Below, piece by piece: positions 24,745 to 36,700 of a DNA stretch of 64,000 nt (within the stretch, counting starts at the first letter, position 1; each line of letters opens with the position of its first letter). The notes under the pieces are model-generated. The model was not told the DNA's origin, did no database searches, and saw only the letters and a program-made list of their open reading frames with translations. Where the stretch lies: positions 1,139,085 through 1,203,084 of the forward strand of contig SEMN01000062.1 of assembly GCA_005408345.1 (NCBI GenBank), given 5' to 3'. The DNA is from Macquaria australasica (lineage: Eukaryota; Chordata; Actinopteri; Centrarchiformes; Percichthyidae). Made by a program: the position numbers and the translations under genes.

Positions 24745-27700
24745 CTGAGAAGAGGAGGCAAGGAGGAAATGATTTACATCAGCCAAGCTTTTTGTTTTGC
24801 CTACTAGACACTTGGGTTACTGGGTTAAACTATTGATCATGCTGCATTTTATAATGTTTGCTAAGTGCCATAGGGAGCTCTATATTCAGAATTGCAAAGT
24901 CACATTTTTCCCATATATCACATCACATGCAAAAACAAGCTAATATGTAAACCTCACCCGTCATTTCTCACCTGTAGCTGAGATTTACGCCTGTTCAGCC
25001 ATTTGAATGGTGGTTAATGTGTGTAAAATAAAGACCAGACCAGTACAATATAGAAATTCTGTGTACGTCATCTACTGATGCACTATATTTAACATTATTA
25101 GTATAACTTAAAAAAAAAAAGGTTTACAGGGTAAGGGAATTCCATAAACGATTTATCAAGTCATAATAGTTCTATAATGATGGATGTTGTTACCTTCAGC
25201 CTGAAGCAGACCAGTCCCATGATGACCTCGGCACAGATCTCAAACCTCTTGTCTGCTCGTACCAGACTCTCAAACTCTTTGGCCAGGGCCACTTGCTGTA
25301 AAGAGAAGACCTAGGTTATAATGTGCTTTGACTTATGCACCATTTGTAAAATGTACCCATTGATATACTCTGCATGTAGATGAAAGTACACTTGCGCTGC
25401 TCTTTCTGTCTACTTGTTTTAATCAGTATTGTCTAATGTTCAGTCAGAGGGTTAAAGAAACGGCATAGTGAATTTAACAAGCAAGTTAAAAGTCAAAGGG
25501 CATGATTAATAAGTACAGAAGTTTTATACAGTGTTAACAGAGCATTTGCTGGAAAAAAAATGTCAATTTCAAACTGTTGCCTGGCCTTTTCATATGACCT
25601 CTACAAGAAAACAAGTCATCTCATGGAAGCAACGATGCTAAAGGCTGTAATTTCTCTGATTTTCACTAGATGGCAGTGCTGTATCATTACATGGCACAGT
25701 GCTTACAGCCATACAGATCAGAGGACATTTCTGTTCAGTCTACCTCTCTACCAAAACCCAGGAGTGTAACCCCTTACTATGGACTAAATGTAACCATCTG
25801 TCACTATCGATAACCAAACTCATTTGATTAAAAGTACATGTTGAGGGATAGTACACATCCTGGTAGAAAGCACTGCCTCGGAGGCTTAGTTCAACAACAG
25901 GACTCCGTAACCATGAAATGGTCTGTATCAAGATCTGCTCTCAGGAAATGTCATTGCGCTCCTTTTAAATAATTTTGAAATGGCACTGTACGATCAAACA
26001 CGCTCCTATGACATCATTTATCCACTTATGATCAGGCAGCCCACTGAGACATTGAATGCATGCTGAATCTCTAAACATGCATCACTGCATCTAATCATAC
26101 TTATATGGACCTCCACTACCTCTCTAATGAAGCCGAACACTAGCCTAAATGACCAACTGGTTGACCACCACGCTGTTTCCTCATTCCCAGCCAGTAATTC
26201 ACCATCACTCAGAGGTTTTTACAAGCTAATATACCTAATAGACGTTGTTGTCTGTTTTGTTAATTACTGTATATTAGGTAGGACTCATATTCTACATGCC
26301 TTTGTCATTAAAATGCTTCGTTTTACAACTTTTTCTCATGGGAGGATAATTCATTAGTGCTTATAAAGAGTTTAAATTTGTTTTCCTCCACCAGGAAAGA
26401 GGAAACTCACAAATCAGTACACATGCTGTATCTCCATTTGAACATATTGTCTGACTCTCCAAGATTTAGCTATGCAGGACCAAAAAAACCCATCTCGAAC
26501 TGTTCTATCTAATCTAGAAGATGGATGTACAGTAGCGTAGTGTGTCATAGGTTATTGCTGCAGGGATCAATGCTGCTTCTGCTGCTTATTTAAAATGGAG
26601 AGTAAACACAAAACAGGCTCATTTGATTGACAGAGCGGACTGGAGGGAGGAGGAGGAATATGAGGGGGGAGAGACACGGCCACGCAGGGGTGAAGCATCG
26701 AGAAGAAACGTCAAAGCGAAAAGGATGGGCCTGGGTGGGTAAGGGGGAGGGAAATGGAGGAGAAATGTAGGAAAATGTTGCTATAAAAAGAAGATACAAA
26801 CCAGACATATATGACTGACAGGATATGCTGATGGAGGCAGAGATGAAGAGACTGAAGGGACTTTAGTGGTAAGGAGGATTAGGTGGGGTGAGGCGTGGGA
26901 GGGAGGAAGGGGATGGCATTTATCATAAAGACCAGGCAAATGTGATTGTCAGAAGTGTTGTTTTTTTTTCAGGAGTGATTGAGTAGGAATGAGAGGAAAA
27001 AGAGGAGAAGCCAGACTGCTCACCACTGTCAGCACTGTGCTAGTCTTTTAGTCATTTATAACGAAGCAACAAGGAAGTCAGGCTTTGGATTAAGTTAATA
27101 ACACTACAGGATTACCACATTGATATTGCTAATAACAAATGGTTGGTTTTTCAGCTGCTAAGGTACATTTTCCTCTACTCTGTACAAATATCAGACATTT
27201 AGCACAAAATTATATATATTTTATTTTGTATATTGCAATATACGTACCTTGTAATGTTACATTAAAACCATTGCATGCATACAAACACCACTCAATACCA
27301 TTAAGCACTGGTTAGAGAAATAAATAAATACCGTAAAAGTCATGAATCAACTCTACCTATAAATTGAATTTACTGTACTCTATCTATGTTAATGTATGCT
27401 TGTTAGTTACTGGATCTGGAGGACTGTGTTCAGATATAACTACAGTTGTGAAACTGTGAAAATGTTGGATTATGTGTGTAAGGATTGAAAAAGGGATCTA
27501 AAAGCAGAAATGTTTTTTAAACCAGGAATTTAAGGGCAAAGAGTCGAGTGGATCATTCAGTTGGTCTCCTACCTTGCGTATATGAGCCTGCAGGCCTTGA
27601 ACCCCATACATACGGAAGACAAACCACATCTTTAGTGAGCGAAATCTTCTTCCCAGTGGAATCTGCCAATGCTGCAGGACAGAGGAGGAAGAGAGTAGGA

Positions 27701-30700
27701 GAGGGGTTGTAGCTTTAACCTCTGCAAGCTTTATATTAATCGGCGTTAACTGATTTCTTCCAAATTGTAGACATTGAGTTAATAATAATTCATTTTACCC
27801 TATAGTCTGTGACCAGCCCTGTTGAAAGAAAAACAGTTCAGGAATCAGTTAAAATGCCACATCACATCACATACTAATAGTGTACATTGTTAATGCAGCT
27901 TTTTAAAGCTACTGTATTTAAAGGCCAGTGTGCCATCTTCTCTGTGCTTAAAAGTGCGACCAAATGCCTCTATTACCAGTTACAGTGTGCCTTGTCATTA
28001 GATCCTAATGAAATATCATACAAGATCAAGAACAATTTCTCCTGCTTGTAAAACAATAGACTAGTAGAGATTACAACTAGCAGCGATAAAGTTCAATCCC
28101 CAAAGCTCTGACGTTAAACATTATTAGCTTCAGGAAAGGATCTATTGTAAAGCTGTTGAATTTTGGATTGTGTTCCATTGTCCAGGTGTTGCCGTCATTG
28201 CGCCCACCCTCTACTGTATATCTCACTGATCACAGCACTGTCAGTCCACACAGACCATTGGCTACAGATAGCTCATCTCCACAGAATGGAGGCCCGTGTT
28301 AGCTGGTGCTAATAACCACTAATTAGATTGAAGAGTCCAGATTGTATGAGCGAAGGCTTTTGTAAGGTGCCTCAGTGTGGTGGGAGGTAGCTGTTTGTCT
28401 TTCTCTCTGTCTGCTTGTCTGTCAGACAAATTATAGGGCAGATCTGAGCCCACATCTGCAGGCTGGGAGCATGTACACCAGCACACACAGTAGCAGCAGA
28501 CACATAATATACACACAGACACTAAATCATATTATGGGATTTTTTTAAAGTTAAGTCTGATTCGTTTTGATTTTAACTTTAATCCTAGGCAAAGTATGTA
28601 GTCTTACCAAATCTCTCTAAAAACAACTCTCACATTTCCAAGACAGGACAATGCAAGGTGCTAATGTGGTGTGTTAATTAAATTAGGTCACGCATACAGT
28701 AAATCAGCTTAAGTTCAGGTAGGATAGAGTTGTGAAATTATTAAACTGGCTTACAAAAGCCAATGTTTACACACACGCACACATTTTTGAACAAACCCTA
28801 ACCCTTGTTGACAGAATGCATTCCCTAAGACCTTAAAACGAAGTCTTTACACTTAGAAATATCCTCCCTCTCAAGGTCACTCCGATTGGTCCTCACAAAC
28901 ATAGATGCACAAGAGCACACACACACACACTCTTCACGCCTGTGTTTATCTGGTTTAGGCTACACTGCACTGCATTTTAAGACGTTGGCGCAATGCTTCA
29001 GCAGTTATTGTTGAATCGGAAATGTGTGCATTTTGGCTCAAATGAGTACACTAACAACCTTCCTCACAATGTGAACAGTAAACAAGGTCACAACTGTTCA
29101 TTGTTGTCATTTATGTTATGCAGCAGATCCCAGGTTCCACCGACCTGATCTGTGATCATTGATTCAAATAATTTAAGTGAAATGACTCTACCTGACTCCT
29201 GGTTTTCATGTTTCAGATAGAGTGGGTCCATCTTGAAGGCTCCAATAATGTCCTTTCTCTTCTTCACCCTGTTGACAAGTGTTGACAAGCAGAAACAAAT
29301 CTTTTCACCAAATATTACTGGACCATTTAATCCTACAAAATCCTTTAGAATCTCGCTTTTTAAAATGTACAAATTCAGAACTCTTTTTATAAAAACGGTG
29401 TTTAACATAAATATGGTCTTTTAATATAGATTTCACACACTATTACACAGTATGTTCAGTACTAATTTAGTGCCCCTCATGTGTTTTACCTTTGACATGT
29501 ATGTCATAATATACTATACTGTAATACACTATATTGTTAGTATGTTGTACTAGACTAGACAGTATAGAGCATTCTCATAGTGTATCATAAATTGTAACCA
29601 TAAACAGTGACATGTATCAAAATGTATGTTTGGATAAAGTAACTTACACTAATGGTTATACATGTGCCAGACAACTGAAACAGAAAGCTATCTCAATAGC
29701 AACAGGTATCATGTCAGTAGTGACAGACTGAGCCAGAGGTGATGGAAAAAGGGTTTAAGAACCTCTTCCCTTCATCACATGTCGAGGCTTGAAACACCTC
29801 TGTTTCCATCTTGTGCAGAGCATATCTCGTTTTGTTTGCTGCTGACAGAAGGGGCAGATGGAAGGCGTACTTCTATTTTTACTGTGCAAATGACTGAGGT
29901 GTAGATGGATATCAGTTTTGTGATGACACTAACTACTCATTGTTACTTTATGGGACCAAGAGTCACTCTGAGGTAACTTGGTAAATATTCTGACAAATTA
30001 CAAAATGCAGAAGGTGCTAGGTGATAAAAAAAAAAGCACTGATAACTCTCCTTTTGTTAAACAGGTCTTTGTGTCACACAGTATATTTACATACTCTCTA
30101 TCCACACCAATAATGTACCTTGTATTAGTATAGCTGGATTTAGTACACAAATATAGCAGATCAGTGCAGCAACTTACCACATTGTAGAGCAGTCAAAGTT
30201 GATCAAAAGCCATTTGTGTGGGTTGAAGTTGAAAGAGTCTGCAAACTTAAAAAGAAACAAGAAGAAAAATTGTAATGCAGTGACTTAGTTTGATGTCTTA
30301 CTGGAATGACAGGTATGAAATAACAAAAATTAACACAAAACACACCATAATGTATCTTTATTTACCATTACTGACGCAGAGACAATCTTTTCACCAACAG
30401 CATTATTGAGACTAAAGCAGGCACAATTTATTTGAAATGCAAAAGAGCAACATCCAGCCAACAGCTCGCAGGGCACAAGGAAAATAACCCTTTCCTGGCA
30501 GGGTTTATTCAAAGAGAGACAAACCTTTCCTAATCTGTTCTCATCTTTTTGTTGGATATCTTTTGTAATATCCTTTTCTCTACCTCCACAGATGCAATAA
30601 CACAGCGTAGAGAGACAATGTGAGACAGACTCCTGGCTGACAGTTGCCATGCTGACTGATTCAAAGGGGGCTGGTTGCCTACTCGCCCATCACTCATATC

Positions 30701-33700
30701 CTAGCAACCAACCCTCCAGCGGGGCTGCACTCTCATCCTAAAAGACTGGGTTCCTTCTTCATGTCCTCGTCCAATAATTTCCATTGACCTCGTAATGTTT
30801 CAAAGTGATATACTATAATTACAGTACATTAATTCTACTATATATTACTGCATGTGGTTTAAATAAGTTTGTAAAATCTCCTCTCCACTTCCTTAAAGAA
30901 GAACCCGAATCTCAGATTCCCATTGCATTAAGAAATACTAGAAAATGTCAAATTGCAAGATTATGGAAAGAAAATGTGTTACTGTACATAACCAATAGCT
31001 AGTTTTATAGCTAACTATCAGTAGGAGAAAAGATTAAACAATATTTACAGGCAAGTCTGTTTTTCTCTGTCTCCCCACCAACATTGTTTGAACTTGTGTG
31101 TCTAATAAACAGTGATATATAAAGGTCTAACGCTGCCTCAGGAAATTACTCTGTCCTTATCTCTGCGTCTCTGCACAGCTTGGGGAGCAACAGCAGCCTC
31201 AGCAACCTCAAAAGGCAGATTGATGCTCCTGCGCTAATGCCGATTGTTTGGCCCTATTACTCACTCTTGCATGCTTCCTCCTTGACATTAACATTATGCC
31301 ATTTTCAAACAGAAATACAGCAGCTAAATATATAATCAGTATGCGGTTAGTGTGTCCTTTCATAGATGTTACGAGAGATATTTCACAACCGATTGAACAG
31401 AAATAGGTTGCCATTCAGCAGCAACATGTGTCTATGCAGATGGATGCACACTTCAAGTTTTTGACCATATTAAATCCGTCTTACACATACTGGGATGCTC
31501 AAGGTTAAAATCCTATCATGTCATTTTTCTCATGAGAATTCTTGGAGCAACCTAGTCTCTGAAATTTTACCATGAAGCTAAAACATTGTTACCCAAACAC
31601 TGTTACTAATTGTGTTATAATGTTAATGCACTGTATGAACATGAATGATTGCATATCTTTACACACCTCAATGCCATTCAACAAAGGCCGAAATTCCGGA
31701 CAGATAAATGCACTCCCGGCATACGCTGCATCAATGTGCATCCACATATTTTCCTCTTTACCTGGAACAGACAAGAAACAGAGAGGTTATCTGTAAAGGG
31801 ATTACTTTTGTCAATCCAGATTTTATAACCTGGGGAATAAAACTATAATGCATGAATTACACATAGATTCATAAATTGTTCATTCAGAAATAAAAAATTA
31901 GCTGGGTATAATTGAGTATCATAAAAATGAATACTGAATATTGGAAAACTGACTGAATACATATATTTTTGGTTTGTTTGCTCTTCGCACACAAATACTC
32001 CCTGACTCCCTCTTGATCTGGATTTCCCTTCCAAACATCCTGGTCCTTCTTAAATCAAAGTGTGTCTTGTAAAGCTAATAAAGCCAACAGGGCTTTACAG
32101 TCCTTTTCCTGATGTGGAACAAAAAAATCGAGTGTGTGCTGTTGACTCACATAAGGGCCCCAGCTCGGTGATGTGATCAAAAGCACAGGATGCAGTGGTG
32201 CCAAGAGTCGCACAGAGCTGAAAGACACAAATATGCAAATCATTAACACCCTGAAGTGCTTTGTTACCTGTGCCATTTTCTATTTTCACTGTCACAGCAA
32301 TGACAGATTGAATCTTAATCATTTTGTACAAGAAAATAAAATACAAATTCACGGTCATTGCAGCTACTGTAACATATTGGCTTTCATACAAGCACAGATA
32401 TCAATGTTTTATTTAGACGTAGACCTGGATATCAGTTTCAATATACACAGATGATTCAGAGCTGCTGGACCTCCTGAATATTGTTCACTGATAGTGATCT
32501 GTAGGTCCAGATGAGACAGGGATTATTGTCCTTAACCAGGTAGACATACATTAGGTTCAACAGAAACAATGTTATCCTTCAACAGAAGCCTCAGGGTGTG
32601 CACCGCAGCACCACAGGCAAATTGTATCATTGTGGCTGTCAACTCACTGAGCGGTGAGCGTTGGTGGTTATAAGGTTTACATGTATAGCAAAACCAATTC
32701 AATGACAGATGTGTGTAACTCAATGTAAAAATTATCTATTGATGGAAGGAGGTGTTGTTTTATGTGCCAGGCTCTGTGATAGTGGGATCGATGGATGTTG
32801 ATTTTTGTCTTTTCTTACATAGAAAGGGATGAGTCCAGCTGCTTTGTCCTCCTCCAGCATCTTCTTAAGCATGTCACCTCTGACAGCATATGTGTTGTCT
32901 GTAGGGACCTTTTTCATCATTACTCCTCCAATCAGAGCAGCACGCTCAACTGAGGAATGAGCCTTAGGAGGAAAGAGATACAACATTTATGAAAAAAGCA
33001 AGGTAAGAAAATCATTCAGTATCATATTTATGGATTATTGGAAATTATATAGAATTTGTTAGGATGGGATAGTGTTAATTATAAAACCCAATTCCTCTTG
33101 GACTATGCATGTTGATAAGTTTATTTGAAACCTTTATATCACTCTGATGGACAGTTAAATCAGTCATATAGTGTCATCTGTACCTAGAAATGATAAATTA
33201 TATATTTTAGTTTATATATTTTTAATACACACCTTTTTTTAAACATGTACATATCATCATCATTGTCAAATATAAATCTAAGCATGCTGTATATACTGTA
33301 TATAGACATGTATACATGCATATACTGTAGCTACATATCCACCTACTTCATGTAAATTAGTACATGAAGTAATCTTTTACATTAATCATTCAATATTGAT
33401 GTCAGCACTCTTTGCATTCTGTGCCCTTGCACTATTGTATTCTTGTATACAATTTACAGAAACAGTTAGATATAGACATTGTATGTTGTTGTTCACTGTT
33501 GCTTTTATATATATATTTATATACACATCTATATTTCTCACCTACTTGTATGTACATAATAGTTCTATATTTATTTTTATTTTTCTTGTTCAGCTTTGCT
33601 GTCCTTGAGTTTAGCTTAATGTCTATTTCTCTGAAAACTGTTCTTGAAACTGTGTTACATTGAGAGCAATGACAAACCCAAATTCCTTGTATGTGTACAC

Positions 33701-36700
33701 ATACTTGGCCAATAAAGTTGATTCTGATTCAAATTAAACCTTGATAACATAGACTCATCCTATGTGGTTGTTTTAGATAGGCCTGTAACATACTCTACCT
33801 AAGAGCTTCAATTATTTATTCCTGATCATCTACAACAGACTATTCAAAAAGGATATATACTTTAGACATGTACACCCAGACAATAGACTGGTGTTCTTTA
33901 GTAGAAAAACAACAAACTGCTCTCCCTATAAAGGTCTGTGTGGCCCTCAGGCAACTCCCTAACCCAATCACAAAGTCAGCCTGGTATTAAACCTGATCAG
34001 AGCTAGCCACTGCCTCACTGACCCTCTGTCTCACTCAATCACTGAAAAACCCTTTCACTATTACTGAGGTAACCTTTAATGATCTGAGAGTTCACATGGA
34101 CTGCTGTTGAGCGAGACCATTTACAGAAGTCAACATATTTGCAGAAACTTTGTAAATACACTGTTGCATTGTATTTTGTTTCACGACACTGGCCTTTCAA
34201 TAAGCTATCTGCAGTCAATTTTAAGGTGTTGTTCAGTATAGCTGAAAGTTCACTTTATATAAAGCTTGCCTAGGTACCTTGGCAAGCAGTCAGGTTTAAA
34301 AACAGAAAAACACTGATGAATGCCTTTTTAAACAAAATAATTTACTAATACCGGAAAATAGTAAATAATAAAACTGTATGTATAATGTCCAAAATGTAGG
34401 TAAAATGAATAGAATCAGAGTTAGCTTAGCCTCTGCATTAAACATGACATAAGTAAAATTGGATATATATTTTTGTGCTTACTTGCTCAGAGGTGTACGC
34501 CACCAGTTTGGAGAGAATTTCACCCTCTGATTTTTCAGGGGTTATGCCCTGGACCCGTCGCATTGCTTTACAGCGGGCAGCAAGCAAGGACATCAGGGTT
34601 GCCTCACTGGCTGTGCTCTGTTGGAGGATTAGAGGGAACTTGTCAGGTAATGCTGCTCCACTGTTGTGGATTTTATACCAAACTTGACTATTACCTGTAT
34701 TTACAAAAGCAACAATCACATACGTGGAGTAGCCTATTTCAGGAAGCCCTGATTTTTTAAATTGGGCTGTTGGTCTGTGCTGCCAGGGGGAACAGTGCTG
34801 TTTAAGCTACGAACAGTGATGACTTGTTGGCTAATAAAGCTGGGGCTGCTGCAGTTTGCTGCAATTATCCTTTCATGATGTGAATCAAAAATTAAGCATG
34901 GTCAGTAACTGCATGGCATATTCTTGCTTAAAATATTTTCGGACACTAATTCTTGTGGAAAGATAAGGTTGATTTTGATGTTTACAGAAAAGCTGCTGTG
35001 ATTTTCCAGCTTTAGGACCTTGATCCCAAGTGTACTGGATGGTGGATTAATTGGATTCAGTGGACTTAGTGATTGTGTCACAGTAGGAAGGGTTCATGTT
35101 GGTTTTTCAGCAAAGGGCAGCACTTGTCAAATATCTGTTGGTTGGTGAAAAGCTATAAATATTTAGATAGTATGTCACTACTGGCTGTAGTTGTCTGATT
35201 AACAAACAAATCATGTATCATAGCCCGGATTCTTGACTTATCCCAGCTTAACGCTAGCCTGTAATGTGTGCGTTCCTACAGATGCATACATACAACTACA
35301 CCCAAACCTTTTGAATACACACACACACACACACACACAGAGCTGAACATTTAGTCATCATTTTGTGCTGTTGGATATTCCCTTTTATTTAAACACTGTG
35401 ACACCTCCACGTCCTCATTAGAGGAGAAAATCACTGTATTTAGAAACTGTGTCGTGAGTCATCATCCAGCCAACCTGATACAGTGAGAATTGTTTGAGGC
35501 TACATAATGAAGTGAAGCGTGGCTTCTGAGGTATCTGGGGGCATTACCACAAGAAAGTCAATGAAATGTTCAAATCATTCAGTCAATAAGCACAAATCAC
35601 TCACCAGACAAGCAGGCTGATATAGGCTATGTCATTTGTGTCGAAACAAATGCAGAGGCAGAGTAAAATTAAGCCAGACCTTTAAGAGGTTAGGGACCCA
35701 CAGAATGGATCAATCAGTCAGCCTATCCATCAGCTACCTCAAAGGAACTGAACCAAATAAAAGAACAGTTTGAAATTGACAACTAAAGCAAACCTCAAGC
35801 TTCCAAAATTACCCAAGTGTACTTCCTGTCTTTCCCCTGCTTACAAAGCACACTAAGCACTACGCTGGTAGCCTTTATAAAATCTATTAGCTCTCATCCA
35901 TCCTACCCACCAGTAATAGTGAAGTATAGCCTGCTCTGTTTCAAATGTAACTGAGCAGGCATTTTCCCCAAATGAGCCTTGAAACCTGTTGCACATGTTC
36001 CCTTTACTAGCTGAAAAGAGAAACTGCACAATTGCTCTTAAGGATGAGAAGTGATGCTCCACTGCTAAAGATGATGCAGTTTGTGTCTTTAACAACTTTA
36101 TGTAGACTATGTATATTAGTTTTTCTCTAATGCTTTAGTCAATTAGACTCTGTAATCTTTCATCATTGGTAATTTATTTTAATCATAGGCAAACTGTCTT
36201 GTTCTGCCACCAAAGTCTAATGACTCACAAAGGGGTAAAAAAGGACATCTAAGGTCACCAGAGGGTCTTTTTTTAAATCATCCCATTTCCCCTTAGTGTT
36301 GATATAAGGTTTATAATAATAGGCTGGCAATGTACTGTCACAACACTCATTAGCCCTGCTGCAGTGAGAAGAGCCTCATTCGTTGCCATGGTGAGCTGGT
36401 AAGCTGCACTTAAAAAGGAGAGTGGCAAGACAGAAACAAAAACACAATGAACCAGATGAGAACACGCACACACACACACACACCCTCGCACTCAGGTGGC
36501 AACAATAGAAGAGGCATGAAATAAACTGTCATCAGAGTGCACTCTCATGCTTCAATACTCACCAACCAATGAACACACACACACATATATATAGATAGCA
36601 TCCTCTGCTGCTGCTACTGCGTTTCTGTCAATAGAACACTAAACTAATGCTTAGCCCTTTTGCCACATGAAACAATCCCATCACCATCATCTCTGTCTGC

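Noticed and set aside
26590..26900. Purine-rich GGA/GAG stretch
   Set aside because: It is compositionally biased DNA in a ddc intron, without a regular repeat unit or a recognisable element.
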